64,000 nucleotides of DNA from SURF-43 sp964628985 (GTDB lineage: Bacteria > Chloroflexota > Dehalococcoidia > UBA2979), in contig CAZVNJ010000005.1 in NCBI GenBank assembly GCA_964628985.1, positions 32,766 to 96,765 of the forward strand. Reading direction: 5' to 3'. Under the pieces are notes generated by a model, which ran no database searches, had not been told where the DNA came from, and was given only the letters and a program-made list of their open reading frames with translations. Below are positions 24,359-33,925 of this stretch, one piece after another. Position 1 is the stretch's first letter. Every line of letters begins with the position of its first letter. The position numbers and the translations under genes were made by a program.

Positions 24359-25954
24359 TTGCGTCTTCACCGGACTCGTTTCTCGATCCTGCAGGTCATG
24401 CTGTTGGGGAGTCTGACTGCGCTCTTGCTCGTGACGCCCTCCAAGCGGACCGGTGGCGCGGAGGATGCGCCGCCGGTCCCACCGCAGGAGGCAGCAGCGG
24501 CCGAAGCCCGCGAGGGCCTCTCCACGGAGGCCGGCGCGATCCCGCCCGCTGGAGGAATGGCCGTCGCGGTCTCCAGCACGACATCGACGGCTGACCTACT
24601 ACGGTCGATCCCGTTCGAAGTGACCTTCCTCGGCCTGTTCGACCTCATGAGCCAAGCATGGATGACCGCCATCCCCGGCGCGCCTGAGGCGGTGAATGGG
24701 AGCTTCGACGCGCAACTCCGAGCCGGAGCGCTGGTCTGGGTGCGGCGCAGCCACCAAGACGCGCGCGAGAGCCTCGTGTGGCCGCGAGCGGCCGCCCTCG
24801 ACAGCCTCGTACAGGCGCAACCGTTGCTGCCCCCGGCGCCGGGGGCCATCACGGTGGGCGCATCCGGGACCAGTTCTGTCGCGACGCTGATTGACGCACA
24901 GGCGTTCACGGTCGCCCTTGTGACGACCTTCGATGTGCGCGCACAGGAGTACCTGACGTACATCCCGGGTGCGCCGACGCATGTGAACACGCTGGCGCCG
25001 GACCACCTGAGCCGCGACACGATCGTCTGGATGAAGCGGGTCGATGCGGACCCGAGGATCACCAACATACCGGCCGTGCCGACGCTGGCGGCCGTGGTGC
25101 CGTCCGGGATCCCCCTCGATGGGAGCGTGAGCACGACGGGCATTCCTGCCGCCGCACCCGCGCCGGGCATCTTCCCGAGCGCCGCCCAACCAGTGGCCAC
25201 TCCGCTGACGCCGCCCAATGCACCCGCGCCAGCGACCGTGACCGCGGCGCCACGGGCCAGCGCGTCCCCCGCCGGCGCCCTGGCCGCTGTATTCCGTTCG
25301 GTGTCATACGAAAGCGGCCTCTCTACGACCGAGCAGTCGCAGACATCCGCGGACGGCCTGGGGACCACCCAGGAGGCGGCGCGGCGTGGAGTCAGCGCGG
25401 GCTACGCCCTGCTGCGGCCAGACGACCCTCGATGGAGCGGCGGGGGGTTCCGTGCGGAATGGCACGGCGAAGACCACACCTCCGGCCCGGGGGCGGAACG
25501 GTGGCATGGGATCTCGTACTACTTCCCGAGCAACTACAACCAGGGGCGGAACGCCGCGACGTGGGACGACCGAATCATTTTCCAGTTCGCGGACGAGGGA
25601 TCGCCGATGTTCAGCCTGCACCTGGACGCGGCCCGGCAGGAACTGTGGGTCCGCCGAAAGATGCCCGAGAAGAACACGGACGGTTCTCCGCGGTTCCAGG
25701 AACTGGCCCGCTGGAAGTTCAGCACGCAGCGCTGGTATGACCTCGCGTTCCACATCCGGTGGACGAAGGACGGGACAGGAGTCTTCGAACTGTACGTAGA
25801 CCGGGAGAAGAAGGTGGACTACCGGGGCCGCACGCTGGGTGAACGTGACGCGACCTACAGCAAGTGGGGGATCTACGGGCAGCCGACACGACTCCTATTC
25901 GACGAGGTTCGGATCGCGTCCGGGGCGAACGGGCTGGACGCGATCAGCCCATAG
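24359..25954 (+). CDS. Secreted polysaccharide-lyase-like protein with two N-terminal repeats
   Basis: This protein is about 531 residues long from a TTG at 24359 that follows GGAGGGG by 4 bases; a GTG at 24335 is the alternative start. It has a signal peptide (about 8-30). Two related repeats of about 58 residues follow (73-130 and 170-228), sharing a FD-Q-T-IPGAP-VN-VW(V/M)(R/K)R pattern. After a Pro/Ala-rich linker comes a jelly-roll lyase-like domain (about 345-525) with LRPDDPRWSGGGFRAEW, YFPSNYNQGRN, IIFQFAD and YSKWGIYGQPTR. It is clearly paralogous to the protein at 13633-14748. It probably acts on, or binds, the secreted polymer. Confidence 0.8.
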   Translation: MRLHRTRFSILQVMLLGSLTALLLVTPSKRTGGAEDAPPVPPQEAAAAEAREGLSTEAGAIPPAGGMAVAVSSTTSTADLLRSIPFEVTFLGLFDLMSQAWMTAIPGAPEAVNGSFDAQLRAGALVWVRRSHQDARESLVWPRAAALDSLVQAQPLLPPAPGAITVGASGTSSVATLIDAQAFTVALVTTFDVRAQEYLTYIPGAPTHVNTLAPDHLSRDTIVWMKRVDADPRITNIPAVPTLAAVVPSGIPLDGSVSTTGIPAAAPAPGIFPSAAQPVATPLTPPNAPAPATVTAAPRASASPAGALAAVFRSVSYESGLSTTEQSQTSADGLGTTQEAARRGVSAGYALLRPDDPRWSGGGFRAEWHGEDHTSGPGAERWHGISYYFPSNYNQGRNAATWDDRIIFQFADEGSPMFSLHLDAARQELWVRRKMPEKNTDGSPRFQELARWKFSTQRWYDLAFHIRWTKDGTGVFELYVDREKKVDYRGRTLGERDATYSKWGIYGQPTRLLFDEVRIASGANGLDAISP

Positions 25955-25972
25955 ACCTGCGGAGCGAGGGCC

Positions 25973-27400
25973 CTAGCGCCCTCGCTCTTCGCCCTCGACA
26001 CGGCCTTCTGCGCGTGCCGCGGCGGCGCTGCGCCCCGCGCCCGCCGAGGCGAGCGCCTCCCCTCGAGGGAGGGGGCCGGGACGGCCAGCGGGATCGGACG
26101 TGCCGAACCATCGTCGGCCCTCCGGCGTGCGGTCCATGATGACCCCAGCGACGGCCGAGCCGGCACCTGCAATGCTGGCCGCCGCCTCCTGGAGCGCCCG
26201 GCCACGAGTCCGCCCCTGCTGGACGACCACGACCGCGACGTCCGCCACCGGGATCAGGCTGGTCGCGTCCGCGTCTCCGAGCATGGCGGGAATGTCCAGG
26301 ATCACAACGTCGTACGAGGCACGAAACTCGTCCACGAGGCGGCGCATCTGCGCGGAGCCGAGGAGGTCCACGGCACTCGCGGGTGCCGGGCCGGCGGGGA
26401 GCAGCGCGAGTCCGACGTGTGGCGTACGGCGGATCGCCAGTTCGTCTCCGCCCTCACGCGAGAGGAGCGTGCTCAGGCCGTGCTCGTTCGGGGCGCCGAG
26501 GACGGTGTGCAGGACAGGCGCTCGGAGGTTGGCGTCCACCAGGAGTGTGCGGTAACCGGCGAGCCCGAAAACGATGGCGAGGTTGAGCGCCGCGGCATCC
26601 TTGCCGGGCCCCTCCTCCGGACTGGTGACCAGGACCACACGGCGTTCAAACCCCTGGTCCTCGTCGTAGCCGAGGTGGACGCTGAGGCCGGTACGGATTG
26701 ACCGATACGCCTCGGCGGTGAGGCGGTCCGCCGAGCCCGTCACGCTCCGGCCCTCCACTTCCCCCAGCACGGGCGCGCCCACGAGCGCCATGGCCTCCTC
26801 CGGACGCCGGAGGGTGTCGTCGAGGAACTCGATCAGCGCGACGAGGGCGACGGCAGCGACGAAGGCCAGCATGGCGCCGCCTGCCGTGTTGATGGCGCGG
26901 CGGGGGGCGACGGGGTCCTGGGGAAGGCCTGCGGATTCCGCCACCGTCACAGTGACCGTCTCCGCGCGCAGGCCGGCCGCCTCCGACTCGATGAACGCGG
27001 CGGACACGGTGTTCGCGATCAACTGCGCACGCGCCGGGACCGAGTCACTCGCCGAGACGAGGATCAGTTGACTGTTGGGGACCTGCTCGACCTTGAGCCG
27101 CTCCCGGATGTCGTCCGTGGAAAGCCCGCTGAGCCCGGGATGCTTCACGGCTTCGTCGAGGACGGACTGCGTCGGGATCAACTGCGCGTACACGCGCGAG
27201 AGGAGGGTGCTCGCGTCGATGTCGGCGCGCTGGATGCCGGTCGGCTGGGTCTGCTGGCTCACGAGGAGGGTGGCGGTCGTCTCGTAGGTGGGGGTCATGC
27301 GGTCGGAGACGTACATGGCGGTCGCGGCGCCGAGGATCGTGGCCGCAACCACGAGGATGCCCCAGCGTCGGACAAGGGCGAGGTATGGGATCTCCGTCAT
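25973..27400 (-). CDS. Wzz-type chain-length protein fused to a BY-kinase-like ATPase domain
   Basis: This 475-residue protein has a Wzz domain with two membrane helices (about 12-31 and 172-192) around an external segment, then a cytoplasmic BY-kinase/CpsD-like domain. The Walker A region reads VTSPEEGPGKDAA (258-270): the Ser/Thr normally after GK is Asp. Walker A' is LLVDANLRAP (286-295) and Walker B is VVILDIPAM. The C-terminus is rich in Arg, Ala and Gly and has no tyrosine cluster for autophosphorylation. It should set chain length during polymer export, but kinase activity is doubtful. Confidence 0.87.
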   Translation of the reverse strand: MTEIPYLALVRRWGILVVAATILGAATAMYVSDRMTPTYETTATLLVSQQTQPTGIQRADIDASTLLSRVYAQLIPTQSVLDEAVKHPGLSGLSTDDIRERLKVEQVPNSQLILVSASDSVPARAQLIANTVSAAFIESEAAGLRAETVTVTVAESAGLPQDPVAPRRAINTAGGAMLAFVAAVALVALIEFLDDTLRRPEEAMALVGAPVLGEVEGRSVTGSADRLTAEAYRSIRTGLSVHLGYDEDQGFERRVVLVTSPEEGPGKDAAALNLAIVFGLAGYRTLLVDANLRAPVLHTVLGAPNEHGLSTLLSREGGDELAIRRTPHVGLALLPAGPAPASAVDLLGSAQMRRLVDEFRASYDVVILDIPAMLGDADATSLIPVADVAVVVVQQGRTRGRALQEAAASIAGAGSAVAGVIMDRTPEGRRWFGTSDPAGRPGPLPRGEALASAGAGRSAAAARAEGRVEGEERGR

Positions 27401-27524
27401 GCTCAGGTGCCTCCCGCGCCGGTTCGGTGGTGTCCCGGCCCGAATATCCGGTGTGCGGTGGCCCGCGCGTCGGACGTCCTCCCCAGAGCGGTCCTCTGCG
27501 GTCCTCTATGGTCGCCACTGGGGC

Positions 27525-27541
27525 GTTGATGAAAGGTTGAG
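27525..27541 (+). promoter_or_regulatory. EPS-island element, direct repeat
   Basis: GTTGATGAAAGGTTGAG: two GTTGA half-sites at 11-bp spacing, midway between the divergent chain-length gene (start 27400) and glycosyltransferase gene (start 27671). Confidence 0.55.
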
Positions 27542-27670
27542 GGCACGTATTCCGACGCCGCAGAGCCGTTCTCCGGAGCGGATCTCGGGGCGGATGGCGC
27601 GCTGAGACGCGCCGTACGCCACTGCATGACGGGTAGACTCGGGCTGGGCGGCACGAGAGAACGAGGACAC

Positions 27671-28630
27671 GTGCAGCCTATCCACGCCCCGATCGCTGGC
27701 CCCCAGTCCGACCCCTCCAGGACGGCCCGCCCACGGATGTACGCCGTAGTCGCCACCTACCAGCGTCCGGATGTCGCTCGGGTGACTGTGGCCGCGCTCC
27801 TGGACCAGACGCGTCCCCCGGACGGCATCGTGCTGGTCGACAACTCGCCCACGGCGGATTTCGAGGGCGAGTTCGAGGGGCAGCCAGTCGAAGTCGTGCG
27901 GCCCGGATGGAACAGCGGCGCGGCGGGCGGGTTCGGAATTGGCGCGGACGTGGCGCTCGCGCGCGGCGCGACCCACGTGGTGATGGTGGACGACGACTGC
28001 CTGCTCGACCGGCACGCGCTCGAGATCCTCGAACGCGAGGTCACCACGAGGTTGCGGCATGCGGTGGTGGGGCCGGTCGTGGTCACGCCGGACCGGCGGT
28101 CGCTCGTCTGGGAGATCCCGGACGGACGAGGCGGGTGGCACTCGCGTCCTGACACCCTGCCTCGGAGCCCGCTCCCAGCGCGCGACCTGGCGTTTCACGG
28201 GCTCACCGTGAGTGCGGAGGCCCTGCGAGCGGCAGGCGGGCCGCGCAAGGACTTGTTTTTTGGTGGACCGGACGTCGAATTCTGCCTCCGCCTCGCGGCA
28301 CATGGGTTCCCGGCGTTCTACACGCCGGACGCGCAGGCGATGCACCACGCCGCGGCATACCGGCATTTCTGGGCGGCTGGGCCACGGCAGGTGCCGGCGG
28401 GGACACCTGGGCATCGGTACTACGTGCTGCGGAACCGGCTGTTGATGTGGCGGCTCTACCACCGGGACTCGGTGGTGGCCGGCGTGGGGAAAGTGATCGC
28501 GCGTGAGGTGGCGGGCGCGCTCCTCTGCAGCGACCGGTGGGTGCGGCTACGACTGCTGGCGCGGGCGGTACGCGAGGGGCTGATGGGCGACCCGCAACGG
28601 GAGATGGTCAATGCTGTCCCGCTCCGCTGA
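27671..28630 (+). CDS. Family 2 glycosyltransferase (GlfT2-like)
   Basis: This 319-residue GT-A enzyme begins the fold with YAVVATYQRPD, followed by VLVDNSP and the metal-binding VMVDDDC (about 107-113). The acceptor-side motif is FFGGPDVEFCLR. These fit GT2 enzymes related to rhamnosyl- and galactofuranosyl-transferases. Start: GTG at 27671 with GAGG 6 bases upstream; an ATG at 27626 lacks an SD. Its last 20 bases overlap the ligase-like gene, so both are one transcript. The donor sugar is not known. Confidence 0.88.
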   Translation: MQPIHAPIAGPQSDPSRTARPRMYAVVATYQRPDVARVTVAALLDQTRPPDGIVLVDNSPTADFEGEFEGQPVEVVRPGWNSGAAGGFGIGADVALARGATHVVMVDDDCLLDRHALEILEREVTTRLRHAVVGPVVVTPDRRSLVWEIPDGRGGWHSRPDTLPRSPLPARDLAFHGLTVSAEALRAAGGPRKDLFFGGPDVEFCLRLAAHGFPAFYTPDAQAMHHAAAYRHFWAAGPRQVPAGTPGHRYYVLRNRLLMWRLYHRDSVVAGVGKVIAREVAGALLCSDRWVRLRLLARAVREGLMGDPQREMVNAVPLR

Positions 28631-30044
28631 GCGCCTGCCCGCGAATCCGCCGGCCCGGCCGGTGTTGATCGCCGCGCTCGCAGCGGTGTCAGCGACAGGC
28701 GCCGGGTTGTTGTCCGCGATCAGCACCTGGATCGCACTGACCCTGGTGGCCGGCGCTGCGGTGCTGCCGTGGCTCGTGTTCGCCCCGTCCGCGCTGGCGA
28801 TCGGCTCCGTGCTGGTGGTGCGTGGGGTGAGCGACGCGTTCGCCGATCAGCCGCTGATCGCCGGACTGAATTCGGGAGCGCTCATCGGGCTGATATTGAT
28901 CGCCAGCGCCGCCGTGCAGATGGGTGTACGTCTCTATCGGCGGACGGCGCACACCACGACCGTGCTGATCGTCCTGTGCTTAGCGCTCGCGATTACCTAC
29001 TGGTTTGGGATCGGAGTGCTGCGGAATGGGGCGCAGCCCTCGTTGGTGCGCGAATTGGTACGGGCCGGCTCGGTGCTGGCCGTGGGCCTCATGGCGGCCA
29101 GCGCAGACCGGACGCTGACGGCTTCGCGGCTGGCTACTGCCGTCGTGATCACGGCGCTCGTCCCCGCGGCCTTCATCGTCGGCGAGGCGGCCCTGCACTG
29201 GCCGGCCATGGTTGCGGGTGAGTTGCGCCCGCGCGGGACGATGTCCCATCCGAATGCGGCCGCGATCCTCCTGGGTGTCGCGTTGCCGCTCGCCGCGTGG
29301 CGACTCCTGTTCGACCATGGGGGCTGGCGATACCTGGGGGCGGTCGCCCTGTTCGCGGCCGGCATCTTGCTGACACGCAGTATCGGCGGGTTCGCGCAAC
29401 TGGTGGTGACGCTGATGGCGTTCGGCCTGCTGCAACGGGGTAGGGCCGCCTATCGGCTGCCCGTCCTGGCTGCCGCGGCGGGCCTGGTCGCCTTCTTCCT
29501 GTTCGACCCCTTGGGCATCAGTCGTGTGTCCGAGTTGGAGGCGACGTCGCTCCAGGTGCAATCGCTTGCCGCCGACGACAACTCGTTCGAGTGGCGGATC
29601 CTGAACTGGACCATGCTGCTCCGCGAGTGGCGTGAGGCCCCGCTGCTCGGGCACGGTCTCGGGGCCACGTACGCGATCGTGGCTCCGCTCGGACACCTGC
29701 CGCACAGCGACCCGGTCCGGTTCCTGGTCGAGACGGGCCTCGTGGGGGCGACCTTCGCGCTGCTGGCGTACCTGGCAGTGATGACGAAGCTGCTTGTCCT
29801 CGCACGACACGCGCCAGGCGCCTCGTTCCCGGCTGCCGTGCTCGCGGTGATGGTGGGAGTGAGCACGCACGGACTGGTTACGCATGTCACGTTCAACACG
29901 GCGCCCGCGTACGTGCTCGCGGCGCTTGTGGGGTGGACGCTCACCCTGCCTGCAGGGAGCGAGCGGTGGGCAGGTCCCGCGCCGCAACCTTACAACCGGG
30001 GCGGCGCCACCTCGTCATACAGGGCCGCGACACGTCGTGCGTAG
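28611..30044 (+). CDS. O-antigen ligase / Wzy-like membrane protein
   Basis: This 477-residue protein has about 11-12 membrane helices and the Wzy_C/WaaL-like external loop with FEWRILNWTMLLREW and LGHGLGATY, then HSDPVRFLVETGLVG. Family members polymerise or ligate lipid-linked glycans on the outer face of the membrane. It overlaps the upstream glycosyltransferase by 20 bases. Its 3' end runs 55 bases into the convergent glycosyltransferase gene at 29990, with a basic tail of about 20 residues after the last helix. Confidence 0.88.
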   Translation: MLSRSAERLPANPPARPVLIAALAAVSATGAGLLSAISTWIALTLVAGAAVLPWLVFAPSALAIGSVLVVRGVSDAFADQPLIAGLNSGALIGLILIASAAVQMGVRLYRRTAHTTTVLIVLCLALAITYWFGIGVLRNGAQPSLVRELVRAGSVLAVGLMAASADRTLTASRLATAVVITALVPAAFIVGEAALHWPAMVAGELRPRGTMSHPNAAAILLGVALPLAAWRLLFDHGGWRYLGAVALFAAGILLTRSIGGFAQLVVTLMAFGLLQRGRAAYRLPVLAAAAGLVAFFLFDPLGISRVSELEATSLQVQSLAADDNSFEWRILNWTMLLREWREAPLLGHGLGATYAIVAPLGHLPHSDPVRFLVETGLVGATFALLAYLAVMTKLLVLARHAPGASFPAAVLAVMVGVSTHGLVTHVTFNTAPAYVLAALVGWTLTLPAGSERWAGPAPQPYNRGGATSSYRAATRRA

Positions 30045-31111
30045 GCCTGGATATCGTGCGAGCGCTCCCAGGCGGCTCGCGCTCCGACTCCGAGGCGCTC
30101 GCGAAGAGGCCGGTCCGTCAGTAGACAGCGCAGGCAGGCGGCCAGGGCGTCCACGTCCCCCGGTGGGAAGAGGAGTGCCGTCTCGCCATTCCGTACGACC
30201 TCCGGCACGGCACCCACGGGCGTCGCGATCACAGCGAGGCCATAGGCCATCCCCTCCAGCACTGCGAGTGGGAGGCCTTCGGCGTGTGAAGGCAGCAGCA
30301 GGATGTCCGCGTCGCGAAGCTCTGCGCGGACTCGACCTGCGTCTACCCAGCCGGTGAACGTGATCCGGTCGGCGATGCCGAGGGCCCCGGCGCGCGCGCG
30401 GTAGGGCTGTTGCTCGCCGTCGCCGGCGAAGACCGCCTGCCATGCGAGGCCATCCAACCGGCCGAGCGCCTCGATCAAGTCGGGGACGCCCTTGCGGTGG
30501 CCGAGCTGACCAAGGAAGAGCAGCCGCACCGGGCCTTCGTGCTGGCGTCTGGGAGTGGTCGGCGGCCCCGGCACCGCATTGGGCAGGACGAGGACGCGGT
30601 CGACGGAGATCTCGAGCGCGCTCTGGATAGAGGTAGCCCACCCATCGCCGAGGACGACGACTCGAGCGGCCGACTGGAACATCCACCTGATTGGCCAGCG
30701 CGCAGGCGACGGTACGGAGCGCAGAAAGGCGTCGTAGGCGCTGCTATGCAGATGGATGACCACAGGTACGCGACCCGCACGGGCAAGGAAAACGATGGCA
30801 AAGGCACGGGCCGTGCTGCCTCGCTGAGTCACGTTCAAATGGATGAGGCGCGGGCGATCTCTGAGGAGGCGCAGCGCGGTCCGCGCGAGCGCCGATCCAA
30901 ACACGGGGACAGCAGCACGCAGGGACCCCTCACCTCGGAGCGCAAGCCGGTCGACGCGGGGCGCCCCCTCGAGTCCGTTCCATTCGTCGACGAGGTACTC
31001 GATCGCACGCCGGATCCCGCCGGGAGTGCCGTCATCGACCATGAGGACTGGGCGCGGCCGCGGCGAGAGTGCCCGGCCCGGCGGGCGGCCGGAGGGACTA
31101 CGTCCCAGCAT
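29990..31111 (-). CDS. Family 4 glycosyltransferase
   Basis: This 373-residue GT-B enzyme has the N-terminal half with VLMVDDGTPGGIRRAIEYL and the C-terminal donor-binding half with LLFLGQLGHRKGVPDLIEAL, then HAEGLPLAVLEGMAYGLAV and PVGAVPEVV, the GT4 EX7E region (E332-like residues in EGLPLAVLE). It retains a nucleotide-sugar donor in an inside-facing reaction. The ATG at 31111 overlaps the previous gene by 14 bases; earlier in-frame starts read through that gene. It is the last gene of a nine-gene operon on the minus strand. Confidence 0.87.
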   Translation of the reverse strand: MLGRSPSGRPPGRALSPRPRPVLMVDDGTPGGIRRAIEYLVDEWNGLEGAPRVDRLALRGEGSLRAAVPVFGSALARTALRLLRDRPRLIHLNVTQRGSTARAFAIVFLARAGRVPVVIHLHSSAYDAFLRSVPSPARWPIRWMFQSAARVVVLGDGWATSIQSALEISVDRVLVLPNAVPGPPTTPRRQHEGPVRLLFLGQLGHRKGVPDLIEALGRLDGLAWQAVFAGDGEQQPYRARAGALGIADRITFTGWVDAGRVRAELRDADILLLPSHAEGLPLAVLEGMAYGLAVIATPVGAVPEVVRNGETALLFPPGDVDALAACLRCLLTDRPLRERLGVGARAAWERSHDIQAYARRVAALYDEVAPPRL

Positions 31112-32360
31112 GAGAGCGCGTACCGGCGCCGTCGCGCGCCTCGCGACGGGCGAATGCCGCGTCATAAGCCGCGAGAAGGACTGGCTCCTGGTGCCGCCAG
31201 GAGAGCATGTTCTCGATCCGCTCCCGCCCGATGGCCCCCATGCGGGCACGCAGCGCCTCGTCATCCAGCAGGGCCGCGATCTGGCGCGCCAGGTCGACGG
31301 GGTCCGCGTCGCGGGCGTAGAGCGATGCTTCGCCGGCGGACGCCCGGCCCTCCGTGAGGTCAAACTGCACGACGGGCTTCCCGAACGCCATGTATTCGAG
31401 CGTCTTGTTCATGGTCGAGTGGTCGTTCATCTCATTCGGCGGATCCGGGCTCACGCCGACATCCGCGGTATTGAGCGCGTCGAGCAGGAGGTCCGACTGC
31501 GGGGGCTGGAGTCCAGTGAGGGTCACGTGCTCTTGCAGGCCCAGCTGTTGCACAAGTGCGCGCACGTGATCGAACTCGGTGCCTCCACCGACCAGGACAA
31601 ACTGGACGTCCTCCCGACCCATCTCCTGGATGAGCGTACGGGCGGCGTGGAGCAGGAGCGGGACGCCGTCCTGGGCGCCCATGATGCCCACGTAAGTGAC
31701 GAGGTACCGCCGTCCGCGCTTCATCTCGAGGTTGGGCGGCCGCTGCCTGACGCGACTGAGGTCTGGCCCCGACCGCACCACGTAGACGCGCCTAGGGTCC
31801 ATCCGGCCCCGTTTGATGGCGACCTCACGATAGGAGTCATTCGTCGCGATCGAAACGTCCGCGAGCCGGAAGGTGAGTCGCTCGAACAGCAGGAGCAAGC
31901 GGTAGAGGGGGCCCCCGCGTCCGCCGGACTTCGCGCGGAAGAGCTCCGGCGAGAGGTCGTGGTGATCGAACACAAACCGCTTGCCGAGAAGCCGGAAGAA
32001 CGCGCCGACAATGAAGATCGTGTCAGGCGGATTGCAAGCGTGGACGACGTCGAAGCCGCGCGTGAAGAAGACGCGCCAGGCGAGGGCGAACTGGAAGAGC
32101 AGGGCGAGGCCATACTCGAAGAGATAGCCGTACCAGCGAGTGGCCTCGAAGGGGAGCGGGTGACGGTAGACCGCGATGCCCTCGATCACCTCGTGGCCCC
32201 TGCGGTAGTCCTTCCCCTTCGGGCAGATCACGCTCACGCCGTAGCCGTTCTCCTGCAGCGTGCGGGCCTCCTGCCAGACGCGTCGGTCGAAGGGCACGGG
32301 CAGGTTCTCGACGATGATGAGGACACGACGGCGGCGGTCAGCACGAGTTCGCAATCGCAT
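31098..32360 (-). CDS. Family 4 glycosyltransferase
   Basis: This 420-residue GT-B enzyme starts with VLIIVENLPVPFDRRVWQEA, a segment typical of WcaI/FucI-like GT4 enzymes of exopolysaccharide clusters, then DVVHACNPPDTIFIVG and FVFDHHDLSPELF. The C-terminal half has VTYVGIMGAQDGV and NKTLEYMAFGKPVVQFDL. The usual EGLP-type glutamate motif is altered to PPNEMNDHSTMNKTLEYM, as in this subfamily. It begins 2 bases after the flippase stop, so the genes are co-transcribed. Sugar specificity is not known. Confidence 0.88.
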   Translation of the reverse strand: MRLRTRADRRRRVLIIVENLPVPFDRRVWQEARTLQENGYGVSVICPKGKDYRRGHEVIEGIAVYRHPLPFEATRWYGYLFEYGLALLFQFALAWRVFFTRGFDVVHACNPPDTIFIVGAFFRLLGKRFVFDHHDLSPELFRAKSGGRGGPLYRLLLLFERLTFRLADVSIATNDSYREVAIKRGRMDPRRVYVVRSGPDLSRVRQRPPNLEMKRGRRYLVTYVGIMGAQDGVPLLLHAARTLIQEMGREDVQFVLVGGGTEFDHVRALVQQLGLQEHVTLTGLQPPQSDLLLDALNTADVGVSPDPPNEMNDHSTMNKTLEYMAFGKPVVQFDLTEGRASAGEASLYARDADPVDLARQIAALLDDEALRARMGAIGRERIENMLSWRHQEPVLLAAYDAAFARREARDGAGTRSHAGT

Positions 32361-32362
32361 GT

Positions 32363-33925
32363 CTACTCCTCCCTGACCCCGTCACCCTCGGGTGCGTGGT
32401 GCGGGCGATGCGTGGTGCCCAGCCGAGTCCCCGGGTGTCGCGCACCTCCGGGCTGATGGAGCCGGACGGCCCGTGGATGGTCAGGACCGACGGAGACCTC
32501 GGGTGGCGGCGCGGGATGGCCGCGAGCTCGAAGCCTCCGGGCGAGCACCCCGCGCAACGGCCAGGCGAAGGCCCGCGTCATGGCACGCGCGTGCGGGCGT
32601 GTGGAGGGGAGCAGGAAGCAGATGAAGTACGAGACGATCGAGTAGGAGACGAGCGTTGCGACGGCTGCGCCGACCCCTCCATACCGTGGGATCAGGATGA
32701 CGTTCAGCCCGATGTTGACGGCTGCACCGACGGAGTGCCGCAGGAGTTCAACATTCAACCGGTGCTCCGCGATCATCGCGCGACCAAAGATCGTCCCCAT
32801 GAAGACGAAGGGCGCCGCCCACATGTGCACGCGCAGGATGTCGGCCGTGCGCGTGTATGGCGCGCCGTACAGCACGCCGATCAACGGTGCGGCGATCAGC
32901 GTGGTCGCGGCAGCGAGCGCGATAGCCACCCACACGCTCACATCGAACGCGCGCTGCAGGCTGCGTCGGTACTGCTGCTGCCCCTCCTGACGCTGGGCGA
33001 CGAGGAGCGGCAGCAGCGATGTCGCGAGGGCGACTGGCAGGAAGTACCAGATCTCGGAGAGCCGGGCGGCCGCGGCATAGACACCCACCTCCGTGGATCC
33101 CACGAGGTGCTGCAGCATGACCTGGTCGATCTTGAGGTAGACGGTCATGGCCACGGAGGAGACCAGGAGCGGCCAGGAGAGACGCAGGAGCCTCATGGCA
33201 GTGGCGCCTCGGAAGCGCAACTTGAGCAGTGACCCTCGGACACGGTGGTAGATGAGGCCACAGATCAGGCCGGCGACAGTCAGTTCAAACGCGCCCGCCA
33301 CGGCGAACGCCATGAGCGGAGCCTCGACAGCCAGGAGGACGATCCGGAGGACCGACGCGAGCGCCAGTGCGACCACCCTCGCCATGACTCCGTGGCGGGA
33401 CTGGAGCGAGGACTCGAAGGCCAGTTCGAGCACAGAGAGTGAGCCAAGGGGCAGCCCGAGGGTGAGCACGGTCACCACCCCGAGCGCGGCCGAATCGGAG
33501 CGCGCGGCGACCCCCCACCCCAGCACACCGAGCAGGGCCACGAGGCTCATCCCGAGACGCAAGCCGACCGTGGTACCGACAATCTCCGGCTCCTGGCGCG
33601 GATCCTCGAGCACTTCGCGCACGACGACACCCTTCAGCCCGAGCGCCGCCACGGTGTCCACGAGGAGCACGAGGGAGAGGCCGTAGGCCAGGATCCCGAA
33701 GTCGTGCGGACCGAGGTGACGGACGATCCAGATGCTGATGAGGACCGCTGCGACCATCCGGAGCAGACGCTCCGCGATGAGCCAGCCGCTGTTGACCGCC
33801 ACTCGCCGGACCAGTCCGTCCGCGAGTGACTGCGGCCTGAGTACGCTGCGGAGGAACCCCAACGCGGTGGCGAGGCGCCCTCGCAGGGTCCTCACGGCTG
33901 GGAGGCGCACGGTGACCAGGGTCAT
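32363..33925 (-). CDS. Wzx-type lipid-linked oligosaccharide flippase
   Basis: This 520-residue membrane protein of the MATE/PST (RfbX) superfamily has about 14 helices, starting with NSGWLIAERLLRMVAAVLI and HLGPHDFGILAYGLSL. It should move undecaprenyl-linked repeat units to the outer face. The ATG at 33925 overlaps the preceding stop (ATGA). The last 45 residues are hydrophilic and rich in Pro, Arg and His, longer than usual. Confidence 0.9.
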   Translation of the reverse strand: MTLVTVRLPAVRTLRGRLATALGFLRSVLRPQSLADGLVRRVAVNSGWLIAERLLRMVAAVLISIWIVRHLGPHDFGILAYGLSLVLLVDTVAALGLKGVVVREVLEDPRQEPEIVGTTVGLRLGMSLVALLGVLGWGVAARSDSAALGVVTVLTLGLPLGSLSVLELAFESSLQSRHGVMARVVALALASVLRIVLLAVEAPLMAFAVAGAFELTVAGLICGLIYHRVRGSLLKLRFRGATAMRLLRLSWPLLVSSVAMTVYLKIDQVMLQHLVGSTEVGVYAAAARLSEIWYFLPVALATSLLPLLVAQRQEGQQQYRRSLQRAFDVSVWVAIALAAATTLIAAPLIGVLYGAPYTRTADILRVHMWAAPFVFMGTIFGRAMIAEHRLNVELLRHSVGAAVNIGLNVILIPRYGGVGAAVATLVSYSIVSYFICFLLPSTRPHARAMTRAFAWPLRGVLARRLRARGHPAPPPEVSVGPDHPRAVRLHQPGGARHPGTRLGTTHRPHHAPEGDGVREE

